A stretch of DNA of 64,000 bases from Oscillatoria sp. CS-180 (GCF_028330965.1 NZ_JAQMUB010000100.1:1-64000); one strand, 5' to 3'; positions 41,158-49,934 are shown, counted from the first letter of the stretch. Program-made: numbers and translations. The notes: generated by a model not told the origin, from the letters alone.

Positions 41158-43044
41158 ATGGCTTTTCTGAATCGACGTAGTTTTCTGCGCTTTACGGCAG
41201 GCGCAGGCTTGGGTTTTGGGTTGCATACGCTTCTACCAGCCTATGCAAGGCAGGGGATATCCCTTGGCCAAGCTAGCCAAGGTATGAATTATCCTGATGT
41301 AATCGATCTCCAGGTGCAGGAAACAGCCATTCAACTGGGTGAACGGAGCGCAAAGGCTCTGACCATAAACGGTTCCGTTCCGGGTCCATTGATTCGCCTG
41401 CGAGAAGGCCAAAACATTTCCATTAATGTTACCAACCAACTCGACCGAGATACTTCCATCCACTGGCACGGCATTATCCTGCCGCCTGAGATGGATGGTG
41501 TACCTGGAGTCAGTTTTGCTGGCGTTAAGCCAGGGCAGACGTTTACATATCAGTTTCCGATCACCCAGAGTGGTACCTATTGGTATCACAGCCACAGCGG
41601 ATTACAGGAACAACAAGGGCACTTCGGGCCAATCATCATCGATCCAGCCGAACCAGAACCCTTCGAGTACGACCAAGATTATGTGGTGATGCTTTCCGAC
41701 TGGACGTTTGAAGATCCCCATAGCGTTTTGGCTAATCTGAAACGCATGTCTCCTTACTACAACTACCAAAGGCGGACAGTAGCCAACCTGGCTGAGGACG
41801 GGGAATGGAGACAGATGCGTATGGATCCGACGGATATCGCAGATGTCACTGGCGCGACCTATACCTATCTGATGAATGGGATTGAGCCAGATGCCAACTG
41901 GACAGCCTTGTTTCAGCCAGGAGAAAAGGTTCGGCTGCGATTTATCAATGCTGCTGCGATGACCTATTTTGATGTGCGCATTCCTGGCCTCAAAATGACC
42001 GTTGTCCAAGCAGACGGGCAAAATGTACAACCCGTAGCCGTCGATGAATTCAGAATTGCCGTAGCCGAAACCTACGACGTTATTGTGGAGCCCCAAGACG
42101 AACAGGCTTATACAATCTTTGCTGAAACGATGGATCGCAGCGGTTATGCTCGCGGCACTCTAGCTATTCGTACAGGGTTAGAAGCCCCTCTGCCAGAACG
42201 ACGCGAACGGCCACTACGGACGATGGCCGATATGGGGATGGATCATGGTTCGATGGGTGCCGATGCGCCAGCGATGGACCACGATATGTCTTGCATGAGC
42301 GGCGATGCTCCAATGAATCACGACATGAGCGGCATGAGCGGCGATGCGCCGATGAACCACGACATGAGCGGCATGAGTGATGATGCGCCGATGAATCACG
42401 ACATGAGTGGCATGAGTGATGATGCGCCGATGAATCACGACATGAGCGGCATGAGTGGCGATGCTCCAATGAACCACGACATGTCCTGTCCAGGCGGCAG
42501 TTCAATGGTTCCTCATGGCCCAGATAGCCACGGTGCGGGAAATTCTGGTACTCCTATGATGGTAGGCAGTCGTATGCATGAACCAGGAACCGGTCTAGAA
42601 AATACTGGAACTCGTGTTTTGGTTTATACCGACTTGCGCAGCATCAACCCAGGATATGACCCGCGATCGCCAGAACGAGAAATAGAGTTGCACCTCACCG
42701 GCAACATGGAGCGATACATGTGGTCTTTTGACGGTAAAAAATACTCTGAAGAAAAAGAACTTACCTTCTATGATGGCGAACGCCTGCGGCTGGTTTTTGT
42801 CAATGACACCATGATGGAACACCCCGTTCACCTACACGGTATGTGGATGGAAGTAGACAATGGTGCAGGACAATACAAACCTCGCAAACACACAGTCAAC
42901 GTTAAGCCAGCCGAAAGATTTCCTGTAGAGATTAATGTCGACGCTCCTGGTAGATGGGCTTTTCACTGCCATCTGCTTTATCACATGGAAGTTGGTATGT
43001 TCCGCACCGTAGCGGTTATTGACCGTCCATCGGAGGTAGGCTAG
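41158..43044 (+). CDS. copA: CopA-type multicopper oxidase
   Basis: A Tat-type signal (NRRSFLRF) leads a three-domain multicopper oxidase. Copper ligands are seen in SIHWHGIIL, YWYHSHSGLQEQQG, HPVHLHGMW and FHCHLLYHMEVGM, so all four His clusters are present. Between the second and third domains lies a Met-His-rich insert made of 13-residue repeats (DAPMNHDMSGMSG), typical of CopA/PcoA. It oxidises or sequesters periplasmic Cu(I). It is followed directly by CopB and preceded by box 2, so the pair is probably induced by copper. Confidence 0.93.
   Translation: MAFLNRRSFLRFTAGAGLGFGLHTLLPAYARQGISLGQASQGMNYPDVIDLQVQETAIQLGERSAKALTINGSVPGPLIRLREGQNISINVTNQLDRDTSIHWHGIILPPEMDGVPGVSFAGVKPGQTFTYQFPITQSGTYWYHSHSGLQEQQGHFGPIIIDPAEPEPFEYDQDYVVMLSDWTFEDPHSVLANLKRMSPYYNYQRRTVANLAEDGEWRQMRMDPTDIADVTGATYTYLMNGIEPDANWTALFQPGEKVRLRFINAAAMTYFDVRIPGLKMTVVQADGQNVQPVAVDEFRIAVAETYDVIVEPQDEQAYTIFAETMDRSGYARGTLAIRTGLEAPLPERRERPLRTMADMGMDHGSMGADAPAMDHDMSCMSGDAPMNHDMSGMSGDAPMNHDMSGMSDDAPMNHDMSGMSDDAPMNHDMSGMSGDAPMNHDMSCPGGSSMVPHGPDSHGAGNSGTPMMVGSRMHEPGTGLENTGTRVLVYTDLRSINPGYDPRSPEREIELHLTGNMERYMWSFDGKKYSEEKELTFYDGERLRLVFVNDTMMEHPVHLHGMWMEVDNGAGQYKPRKHTVNVKPAERFPVEINVDAPGRWAFHCHLLYHMEVGMFRTVAVIDRPSEVG
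42262..42489 (+). repeat. 39-bp tandem repeats inside copA
   Basis: About six units of 39 bp encode DAPMNHDMSGMSG with small changes (SDDAPM, SCMSG). Unit number is likely to vary by slippage, and this would tune the number of Met/His copper ligands. Confidence 0.8.
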
Positions 43045-44142
43045 ATGCGGAACATATTTCAACGAAAATTATTTTTGGTTCTAGCAACATCAATTGGACT
43101 CGCAGGTGTTGTAGGCTTATCGCCTCAAATCGTAAAAGCCCAAAGTGCCAACGATAGTGCGATGAACCACGACATGGGCAGTCCTGCTGTTTCAGAGGAG
43201 CCAGGTGCAAGTACGGCAGCGGCTGTACCCCACGATATGAGTGGTACGAGCGACGATGCTTTAATGCCTCATGACATGAGTGGCATGAGTGGTGATGCTC
43301 CAATGGACCACGACATGAGTAGCCCTGCTGTTTCAGAGGAGCCAGGTACAAGTGCAGTAGCGACTGTGCCTCACGACATGAGCAGCTCTGCCGCCCAATT
43401 ATTGGAAGCCGATAACGCTTCACAGCAACCTCCGTCATTAGGACAATCTAATGTTTCGGAAGTCAACAGAGATGAATGGCCTGAACCTGTAGAAGACAGC
43501 CAGATTTTCTCGTATTTTTTAATCGATCAGTTGGAATACCGACTAAACGAGGGGGAAGATACGTTGAACTTGAATGGGATTGGTTGGATCGGGGGCGACT
43601 ATCAAAGACTTTGGATCAAAGCGGAAGGTGATATTGGTATAAACAGTGGCGATGGAGAGGCAGAGCTACAGCTTCTATACGGCAGGCTAATTGCTCCTTT
43701 TTGGGATTTTCAAGCAGGAATTCGATATGACCAAGTGTATAGCTCTGAAGGCGGTCCTGGGCGGGCTTTTGGAGTGCTTGGAATTCAAGGATTAGCACCC
43801 TATCAGTTTGAAGTAGAGGGTGCCTTATTTGTCAGTCAAGAAGGAGATGTTTCGGCTAGGTTCGCTGCTGAGTATCCGCTACTTTTGACCCAGCGACTTG
43901 TCCTACAACCCGAATTTGAAACCAATATCGCGATCCAGCGGGTAGAAGAGTTTGGCGTCGGTTCAGGTCTGAATGACATTGAGTTAGGCTTACGCCTACG
44001 TTACGAAGTCAATCGCAGATTTGCGCCCTATGTAGGAATCAACTGGACACAAAAGTTTGGTGAGACAGCAGATTTTGCCAGAGAGGAAGAAGAAGAAGTC
44101 AGCAATTTTGCCGTCTTAGGAGGTTTTAGGCTGCTCTTCTAG
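43045..44142 (+). CDS. copB: CopB-type outer-membrane copper resistance protein
   Basis: A signal peptide (ends in VKAQS) is followed by about 90 residues of Met-His-rich linker with the same HDMSGMSGDAPM-type motif as in CopA. The beta-barrel CopB domain follows: WPEPVEDSQIFSYFLIDQLE, WIGGDYQRLWIKAEGD, AELQLLYGRLIAPFWDFQAG, FEVEGALFVSQEGDVSARFA and RFAPYVGINWTQKFG. CopB binds or exports copper at the outer membrane with CopA. The start is one base after the copA stop, and the coding ends overlap the convergent gene at 44139 by 4 bp. Confidence 0.92.
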   Translation: MRNIFQRKLFLVLATSIGLAGVVGLSPQIVKAQSANDSAMNHDMGSPAVSEEPGASTAAAVPHDMSGTSDDALMPHDMSGMSGDAPMDHDMSSPAVSEEPGTSAVATVPHDMSSSAAQLLEADNASQQPPSLGQSNVSEVNRDEWPEPVEDSQIFSYFLIDQLEYRLNEGEDTLNLNGIGWIGGDYQRLWIKAEGDIGINSGDGEAELQLLYGRLIAPFWDFQAGIRYDQVYSSEGGPGRAFGVLGIQGLAPYQFEVEGALFVSQEGDVSARFAAEYPLLLTQRLVLQPEFETNIAIQRVEEFGVGSGLNDIELGLRLRYEVNRRFAPYVGINWTQKFGETADFAREEEEEVSNFAVLGGFRLLF

Positions 44143-44519
44143 GAAGCCGTGGCTTTCGGCGTGAGGGCAACAATGCCGCCAATAATCCCTAGGGTACTGG
44201 CAAGCAGTCCTCCCATTCCCAAAAACAGGTTCAGAATTGAAACAATCAGAATCGTCGTGCCCAGCGATCGCTGATATCTGGGAAGGAAGTAAAGGGCGAT
44301 CTCGCTGACGATGACGATAGCCCCTGCCAGCGGACCAAACCAGGGCCACCACAGTCCAAACTGGCCCATCATGCCTCGTCCCCACGTCATGTGGCCCATC
44401 CCCCAGCTTCCATCCATTGGCATGCGGCCAAAGCCGCCATATATCATGCGGCCCGAGGCCAGCATCCACAACCCCCCAATCAGGGACAGCACAAAAGCAA
44501 CAAGAGTGCGTTGAATCAT
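44139..44519 (-). CDS. Small membrane protein, 126 aa
   Basis: Four hydrophobic segments, with a Gly/Met/Trp-rich loop between the first two (RMPMDGSWGMGHMTWGRGMM) that could bind copper. It is a compact four-helix membrane protein of unknown family, similar in size to DUF4064/DUF6114-type proteins. It is convergent with copB. Confidence 0.6.
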   Translation of the reverse strand: MIQRTLVAFVLSLIGGLWMLASGRMIYGGFGRMPMDGSWGMGHMTWGRGMMGQFGLWWPWFGPLAGAIVIVSEIALYFLPRYQRSLGTTILIVSILNLFLGMGGLLASTLGIIGGIVALTPKATAS

Positions 44520-44764
44520 TTGGCTTCTCCTTACGGTTTCACGGTTTAATCATGAAAATTCAGCTGTCATGGGCGATCGCGAATCGCCCCGTGCTATTGG
44601 CGTCTAGGCTGATATAGCTGTGCCAACGCAGAGATAAACTCCACCAAAATAAAGTTCTCGAAAGTCAACTTCCGTTAGATAATGCCTAATGGATTCCTAG
44701 GGATGCCTATCGGCTAAATCCTCAGTGACGCCAAAGGGGCGAGAAATGGTCACAAAGAGCTGCA

Positions 44765-45175
44765 CTAGCCAGGTCGGCCGTTTTCTGGAAACTTCAGGTC
44801 TAAAATTACAAAGTGCTTGTTCTCAGACAGCGCCTGTGCGCTCTGTCGAATGACTTGGTCATACTCTGGAATCAGCGTGATAGCAAAGGTTGATAGCACG
44901 CCATCGACTCGGCTGGGATACTCGTATCGCGTCGCATCCATCGGCACAAGTTCTACATTTGACCATTGATGCTGCTCGACCCGACGAGCCGCCTGCTGTA
45001 GCATTTCAGGCGTTAGGTCAACTCCGATAATCTTGCCGCGATCGCCGACCGCCTCGTGTAGCAAACTGAAGTTTAAGCCAGTACCGCAGCCAATTTCGAC
45101 CACCGTATCGCCAGGGCTAAGCTGCAGTGCCTGCACTGCCTGCTGGCGATAGGCCCATTCTCGAAAACCAAGCAA
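44765..45175 (-). CDS. Class I SAM-dependent methyltransferase (start unresolved)
   Basis: SAM-binding motif VVEIGCGTGLNFSLL and IIGVDLTPEMLQQA (motifs I and II) followed by VLSTFAITLIPEYD identify a UbiE-like methyltransferase. The first open start is TTG 45175 (LLGFREWAYRQQ). The same frame is coding for at least 24 codons upstream (EIQEIYHRRARNYDLTANLY), a usual N-terminus of this family. A ribosome-binding site GGGAGGTG lies at 45261-45268, but no ATG, GTG or TTG follows in frame. The gene may begin at a rare codon or carry a small lesion. The protein as given is shorter than usual (about 200). Confidence 0.7.
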   Translation of the reverse strand: MLGFREWAYRQQAVQALQLSPGDTVVEIGCGTGLNFSLLHEAVGDRGKIIGVDLTPEMLQQAARRVEQHQWSNVELVPMDATRYEYPSRVDGVLSTFAITLIPEYDQVIRQSAQALSENKHFVILDLKFPENGRPG

Positions 45176-45394
45176 ATAGTAAAGATTAGCCGTCAGGTCA
45201 TAATTTCGAGCCCGTCGATGATAGATCTCCTGAATTTCCTGCTGGGTAAAAGCTATATCACACCTCCCGAGAGATACAATTCAGCAGTGGCCATCATTTA
45301 GATCGTCGGATATATCCCTCATGGGTGCAGTTAGCTACACGATTGGGTGAGAGTGCTGACTGGAAAAAATTTAGCAATCAGGTCTAACAGCACA

Positions 45395-45670
45395 CTATCG
45401 CTGGCTAATACCCGCTGCAAGCAAGGCTTCGCGAGAAATGGGTTGTTGAGGGTAACAACAGTCAGCTAAAGTCCCGTCAATTACGACGGCGGGCACTCGG
45501 TGGACGCCATATCGGGTTAATTTTTCTCGCCCCTCCTGAGTGATAAACTCTGACCGCAAGTCCCAAATTTGAACATTACAGTCATCACTCGCGATGTCTC
45601 GCACTAGCTTGACGGTCTTATCACAGAGGGGGCAACCAGCAGTAAAGACTTCTACGAGATGCTGGGCCAT
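45395..45670 (-). CDS. Glutaredoxin/thioredoxin-like thiol protein
   Basis: A 91-residue thioredoxin-fold protein with a CPLC motif (C13, C16) in VFTAGCPLCDK, a cis-Pro in HRVPAVVIDG and an extra Cys pair (DCCYP). Such small redox proteins appear in metal-resistance clusters and may handle thiol-bound metal. It has its own promoter-like sequence with a 20-bp spacer (45728-45697). Confidence 0.75.
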   Translation of the reverse strand: MAQHLVEVFTAGCPLCDKTVKLVRDIASDDCNVQIWDLRSEFITQEGREKLTRYGVHRVPAVVIDGTLADCCYPQQPISREALLAAGISQR

Positions 45671-45696
45671 TACGACACCTTTGAAAGCTTACTTTC

Positions 45697-45728
45697 AGCC
45701 TAGGGACTATGGTTTGCTGTAGGGTCTA
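45697..45728 (-). promoter_or_regulatory. MerR-type promoter candidate for the thiol protein
   Basis: On the minus strand TAGACC, then 20 bp, then TAGGCT. The long spacer and the identical -10 (TAGGCT) are also seen at 49446 before the merR-like gene. The -35 is only four of six to consensus and no good dyad was found in the spacer, so this is tentative. Confidence 0.35.
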
Positions 45729-45892
45729 GAGGGTGTTCATAAATCTTTGGTAATGTCATCTGAAGCTACACTTTTGATCCTACAGCTAACGATAGAGGCT
45801 AACCTGTTAGCAGACAGGATTGCGAGGTAGTTTCATAAGCCTCTGGGCCAGCTACCTACAATCCCCGGCAAGATTCATGGTTGAGGGGTCTA

Positions 45893-46284
45893 ATGCCATT
45901 CGCTCTTGGTGTTGCCCTGGCAGGTTTGGCAGGTTTTCTTCTTCATTTTCATTGGTGCCGTCTCAACCGAGATTGGATGTATATGCTGTGGCCTTTGTAG
46001 CGATCGGAGCGGTCTATGTCGGCTCAGCGCTGGCTGAGAAACGAGGGCGGAGCATTTTGCTGGAGACAGAGATCGCGATCGCCTGCATCGCTCTAGCTCC
46101 CATTGGTCTCTGGGTATCCCCCTTGGCACTAATCGCAGGCTACATTCTGCACGGGATTTGGGATTTCTTTCACCATCCCGTTCACGTTGGTGCGCAGATT
46201 ACCCAGCGTTGGTATCCGCCGTTGTGCGTCGGGTTTGACTGGGCGATCGCACTCATCATCACCCTCCAATACAGTTTGGGATGA
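45893..46284 (+). pseudogene. DUF6010-like membrane protein with a frameshift
   Basis: The expected N-terminus, MPFALGVALAGLAGF, then LLHFHWCRLNRDWMY, starts at ATG 45893 with GAGGGG upstream, but ends at a TAG after about 35 codons. The rest (VAIGAVYVGSALAEKR, ILLETEIAIACIALAPIGLW, GYILHGIWDFFHHP, YPPLCVGFDWAIALI) lies in another frame, in the open frame starting 45820. Read together they give the usual DUF6010 order. A single indel near 45980-46000 explains the break, either a real frameshift or a sequencing error. Confidence 0.55.
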
Positions 46285-46296
46285 GCCGACCGATGG

Positions 46297-46902
46297 CTAC
46301 CGCACCGGATTTTCTGGGCCTCGCCCCCGATATTCATCAATAAAGGTGGCAGCAGCTTGCGGATCAAATTTCGGCATGACCAGCTTTTTCGTCCAGGCAG
46401 TGAGGACGATTTCCTGGCCCAAACCTGCTTTGGGCACAGCAACGATCCCTTCCCAAGGCCCCGAAAACTGATCTGCCCAGCTCTCTAAAGCTTTCATGGT
46501 TTCTGCTTCGGGCTGGTCGTAATAGATCACGATGTTGCCATGCTCCAGCGAATGCACAAGCTGCTCGGGACGCTGGACTTCGTCATAGACACCGGGCATC
46601 ACAGGAGTCGGGTCGTGAGGGCCAGAGGTCGGAAACTCGCTGTCGTAATCTACGGCTTCGCCGGGAGCCACATGCTGTCGTCCTTGATCGGGAAAGGTTT
46701 GCACCGCAGCGAGGGCAGCGGTTCCCGCTTCAGTATTCGGTTCAAAGGCAACCCGCTCGGGTCGATTACGCAATGCCAGGAATGCGATAACGGTGACCAT
46801 CAGTGCAGTAACGCCAATCGGACCAAAGGTAATAGTCCAGACATTGAAGCGCTGGGTGGTGCGGCGTCGAGATTGACGGCGAGAATTTGTTTGTTCAACC
46901 AT
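46297..46902 (-). CDS. DUF3105 membrane-anchored protein
   Basis: One membrane segment (GPIGVTALMVTVIAFLALRN) is followed by a periplasmic DUF3105 domain with its hallmark QLVHSLEHGNIVIYYDQP, an earlier SGPHDPTP and a later LTAWTKKL. The domain's function is not established; the conserved His residues suggest metal binding. It is the last member of a minus-strand run with Lgt and DUF411 genes. Confidence 0.85.
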   Translation of the reverse strand: MVEQTNSRRQSRRRTTQRFNVWTITFGPIGVTALMVTVIAFLALRNRPERVAFEPNTEAGTAALAAVQTFPDQGRQHVAPGEAVDYDSEFPTSGPHDPTPVMPGVYDEVQRPEQLVHSLEHGNIVIYYDQPEAETMKALESWADQFSGPWEGIVAVPKAGLGQEIVLTAWTKKLVMPKFDPQAAATFIDEYRGRGPENPVR

Positions 46903-46951
46903 AGATTGGACGAGAGTGACAGTTTCAAAGCGTTGTCAAAGTTGACGCGGG

Positions 46952-47794
46952 TCAAGCGTTTGAGCCCTGAGTTCTATCAGGGCGATGCCGAAGATAGAGA
47001 CCGATGGCGGCACCGATAACCGCGATCGCAGACAAGATGTGTACCATGTTGAACGGCGTGCCAGGAAAGAACCACGAATCCGTCCGCAGAAACTCAATAA
47101 AAAAGCGACCGAGTGGATACCAGATTAGATATAGCAGGGCCATATCCCCCTCCTTTAGATCTTTCTGAAACCGTCGCGAAATCCAAAACAGGATGGCAAA
47201 TCCGAGAAAATTCCAGAGCGATTCATATAGGAAAAGGGGATGAAACCGCGCACTTTCGGGATAAATACTTAAATCGTTATAGGGCGGAATCCGATGTTGT
47301 GGATCAATCTGTAAGCCCCAAGGTAGTGTCGTCGGTGGCCCATAGAGTTCCTGGTTGATGAAGTTACCCCAGCGCCCAATTGCCTGAGCTAGGGGCAATC
47401 CCAGAGCGATCGCGTCTAGGTAAGGGAGTGGGTTTAGCTTCCGGATGCGGGTAAACAGCCAGAGCGCAATGCCACCGGCAATGAAGCCGCCAAAAATATG
47501 AATACCGCCGCCCCAGATTTTGAGAATTTCACCCGGATTCTGCAGGTAGTAACCCAGGCCAGACTCCCCCCGTGGCGACTGAATAAACACATAGTAAAGT
47601 CGCGCTCCTAAAAAGCCTGGAATTAGAATCCAGAAGAGCATGTCCCAAAGGTTATCCGGGTCTTCGCCTTTGCGGGCTACTTCACGACTGGCTACCAGGG
47701 TCGCTGCCAGAATAGCCGTCAGCATCAGCACCCCATACCACCGCAGGGCAAGGGGGCCGATGTGAAAGATGATGGGATCGACAGGGGGATACAT
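46952..47794 (-). CDS. lgt: Prolipoprotein diacylglyceryl transferase
   Basis: A polytopic membrane protein with the Lgt signature GRWGNFINQELYG and a C-terminal YPLGRFFIEFLR. It transfers diacylglycerol from phosphatidylglycerol to the Cys of prolipoproteins. It is of normal length (280). A second copy on a plasmid, beside metal-binding lipoproteins (48321, 52711), suggests it supports their maturation. The DUF411 gene is 15 bp upstream. Confidence 0.95.
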   Translation of the reverse strand: MYPPVDPIIFHIGPLALRWYGVLMLTAILAATLVASREVARKGEDPDNLWDMLFWILIPGFLGARLYYVFIQSPRGESGLGYYLQNPGEILKIWGGGIHIFGGFIAGGIALWLFTRIRKLNPLPYLDAIALGLPLAQAIGRWGNFINQELYGPPTTLPWGLQIDPQHRIPPYNDLSIYPESARFHPLFLYESLWNFLGFAILFWISRRFQKDLKEGDMALLYLIWYPLGRFFIEFLRTDSWFFPGTPFNMVHILSAIAVIGAAIGLYLRHRPDRTQGSNA

Positions 47795-47808
47795 AAGGTC
47801 TCGTCAGT

Positions 47809-48321
47809 CTAAGAATGCTCTGCAAAAGCCTCAGTCTCACCGGACTCGGTGAAGGAAAATACCGTGTAAGGTTCAACGTAATCACCGGATTCCATCCCAG
47901 GCGAGCCAATGGGCATTCCGGGAACGGCGATACCCGCGACGTCCGGTTCTTCAGCCAGCAACCGCTGCACGTCTTCGGCGGGAATATGGCCTTCAACGAC
48001 ATAGCCATCCACAATCGTGGTGTGGCAAGAGGCCAGATTGGCAGGAACGCCATACTGCTCTTTGATCGCCGTCATATCTTCCGTCACGTTGTCTTTGACG
48101 GTAAAGCCAGCGGCTTCCATGTGCTCAATCCAAAGTCCACAACAGCCACAGGTGGGACTGCGAAAGACTGTGAGTTCTTGGTTAAATGCGACTTGCTCAG
48201 CTCCAGTCGGCTGAGTAGAAGATGCACTGTTGTTCGTGGCCAGGCTACACCCTGCAAAGGCTAGGCTGCCCACCATCAAACCGATGACTAGAAAACGGGG
48301 TGTTGCTAATTGACTGCTCAT
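47809..48321 (-). CDS. DUF411 metal-binding lipoprotein
   Basis: ATG 48321 gives MSSQLATPRFLVIG and a lipoprotein signal (AFAGCSLA, lipid-anchored Cys). The DUF411 domain carries FRSPTCGCCGLWIEHMEAAG, LASCHTTIVDGYVVEGHIPA and the C-terminal IAVPGMPIGSPGME. These are the CopG-type features found with copper resistance genes, and the Cys/His/Met residues suggest Cu(I) binding. A longer frame to 48375 is not supported by a ribosome-binding site. It is in the same run as Lgt, which could lipidate it. Confidence 0.88.
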   Translation of the reverse strand: MSSQLATPRFLVIGLMVGSLAFAGCSLATNNSASSTQPTGAEQVAFNQELTVFRSPTCGCCGLWIEHMEAAGFTVKDNVTEDMTAIKEQYGVPANLASCHTTIVDGYVVEGHIPAEDVQRLLAEEPDVAGIAVPGMPIGSPGMESGDYVEPYTVFSFTESGETEAFAEHS

Positions 48322-48448
48322 AAATACCTTTTCAACTGTTCGGTATAACAGCTTAGCGCTTGGGTGAGGACACAACTGCTGCCAGCACCCTGATAACGAC
48401 CAACATAGGGCTCATATCTTATCGGATGATTATTTGCTTGGGCTACTC

Positions 48449-49357
48449 TTAGAAAAAATTGTCTTGCCCTGCGCTACCTGCTGGAGAGAGCGTCAGCGAA
48501 TTGGCCACTCGGTCAATCCCGTTCATCAGCAAAACTACGCTAAGTAACAGCAGTGCCGAAAACACATCTCCCCCCCAACTCGCATGAAGCCACTCAAACC
48601 AGTCAGTGCGTCCGGTGCCGTGAAAGAACGTCAGCAGGGTGTTGCGAACGATGTTGCCTACCACGCTGATGAGTGCTGCTCCCGCTAGTAGCGAAAAGGC
48701 TTTCGGTCGAGAACGTAGGTTGCCTGTCCAATGGAGCATCATTAGAGCAACATACAAGCAGGTCATCAGCATCTTCAGCCCCGCGCAGTAAGGAGCCACT
48801 TCAACAATGCGCTCATTCACTAGGATGTAGATTTGATCGACGCTGACATTCATACCAATTTGCGTCAGCAGAAAGGCCGCGATCGCGGCATTCAGACGCT
48901 GCACTGGCATCAGGTAAGGGGCAATGAGGTAAGGCAACTCAGTTGGGGTTGCCAGCAAAACAAACAGCAAAGGCCATCTCATCAACCGCAACCCGCTCAA
49001 TCCCTTCAGAATGAGAATCACTGCACCCAGCATGAGGGGGAAAGACAGATTGATCAGATTCTGCACTGGGCTGAGATAGAACGTGGCCGCTAATGCCAAT
49101 AGCGATATGCCCCAAAAGCTGCCGCTACTGGGTAAATTGCGCCACTGATGTCGAGATTGCCAAGCAATCCAGGCGGCATAGGGAAACCCGATCAGGGCGT
49201 AGGAAAAATACTCATGCTCAATGCTGACTGATTTATTTAGCCAACCATCAATCCAGTACCAAATGAGAGGCACATAGAGCATCGCCAATAGCAGGGCGAT
49301 CGCGGCCTCCGTTGAGTGACGCTTAACCGGATAAAGAACCTTTAGACTCGCTTGCAT
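48449..49357 (-). CDS. Cyanoexosortase-like membrane transpeptidase
   Basis: A 302-residue polytopic protein with the exosortase catalytic triad: Cys in VAPYCAGLKM (C191), Arg in NIVRNTLL (R238) and His in WLHASWGG (H258). It most resembles the cyanobacterial exosortase group, which cleaves and anchors proteins with PEP-CTERM-like tails. No PEP-CTERM protein was recognised in this window, so its substrates would lie elsewhere. Unusually, box 3 of the copper island lies just upstream. Confidence 0.85.
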   Translation of the reverse strand: MQASLKVLYPVKRHSTEAAIALLLAMLYVPLIWYWIDGWLNKSVSIEHEYFSYALIGFPYAAWIAWQSRHQWRNLPSSGSFWGISLLALAATFYLSPVQNLINLSFPLMLGAVILILKGLSGLRLMRWPLLFVLLATPTELPYLIAPYLMPVQRLNAAIAAFLLTQIGMNVSVDQIYILVNERIVEVAPYCAGLKMLMTCLYVALMMLHWTGNLRSRPKAFSLLAGAALISVVGNIVRNTLLTFFHGTGRTDWFEWLHASWGGDVFSALLLLSVVLLMNGIDRVANSLTLSPAGSAGQDNFF

Positions 49358-49401
49358 AGAGTGACAAAACTACTTCAACCAAGCACCATGACAGACAATG
49401 A

Positions 49402-49418
49402 TGAAATGGGAGTGAAAA
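49402..49418 (-). promoter_or_regulatory. Copper-island direct-repeat box 3
   Basis: On the minus strand TTTTCACTCCCATTTCA: TTTCA halves 11 bp apart, 45 bp before the exosortase gene. The first half-site has T for A at its first base, making it the weakest of the six copies. Confidence 0.5.
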
Positions 49419-49445
49419 ATCGTCATGGCTATTTGTCGTCCCCTC

Positions 49446-49477
49446 TTGACTCTAAAGCCGACTGTAAGGTTTAGGCT
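49446..49477 (+). promoter_or_regulatory. MerR-type promoter of the metal regulator gene
   Basis: TTGACT (49446-49451), a 20-bp spacer, then TAGGCT (49472-49477), 27 bp before the regulator ATG. The overlong spacer is the mark of promoters untwisted by MerR-type activators. The spacer has an imperfect dyad, CTAAAGCC with GGTTTAG. Confidence 0.65.
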
Positions 49478-49504
49478 TGAGTAGAAGCGTATTAGGAGAA
49501 CCCA

Positions 49505-49927
49505 ATGGCTGTCATTACCGGATTGAAAATTGGGGAAATGTCAAAGCAAACCGGCGTTGCCGTGGGCGCGTTGCGGTATTACGAGAGTCTGGGGCTCATT
49601 CAGTCAGAGCGCGGTGAGAACAGCTATCGCTACTATGCGCCCGAAACCGTGCAGCAGGTACAGTTCATCAAAAAAGCGCAGACCCTCGGCTTCTCTCTCG
49701 AAGACATCGGCGAAGTACTGACCGTGCATCACCAGGGCGATGTACCCTGCGAGTTTGTGCAGTCGCTATTGCAAGACAAGATTCAGCAGCTTGAGGCCCA
49801 GATTCAAGAAATAGTGGCGTTTAAGTCGGCGTTGGAGCAGTATCGCGACACTTGGGCCGCTGACCATTCCCATCCACAACCAGGCGATATTTGTCCCCTT
49901 ATTGAATCAGTTGAAGTCACGATGTAG
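49505..49927 (+). CDS. MerR-family metal-responsive regulator
   Basis: N-terminal winged helix-turn-helix (KIGEMSKQTGVAVGALRYYE, then GLIQSERGENSYRYY) followed by a dimer helix (DKIQQLEAQIQEIVAFKSAL). Cys at C82 and C130 (DICPLIE), with several His between (HSHPQ), could bind metal. This matches CueR/ZntR/MerR relatives, but the exact metal cannot be read. It probably controls itself through the 20-bp-spacer promoter. Confidence 0.9.
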   Translation: MAVITGLKIGEMSKQTGVAVGALRYYESLGLIQSERGENSYRYYAPETVQQVQFIKKAQTLGFSLEDIGEVLTVHHQGDVPCEFVQSLLQDKIQQLEAQIQEIVAFKSALEQYRDTWAADHSHPQPGDICPLIESVEVTM

Positions 49928-49934
49928 CCGCTTC

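Noticed and set aside
42262-42489. Regular spaced repeats considered as a CRISPR array
   Set aside because: The 39-bp units are contiguous, lack spacers and encode a Met-His repeat in frame with copA.
42164-42505. His/Ser/Cys-rich minus-strand frames inside copA
   Set aside because: Shadow of the 39-bp Met-His repeat. No start signals and no independent conservation.
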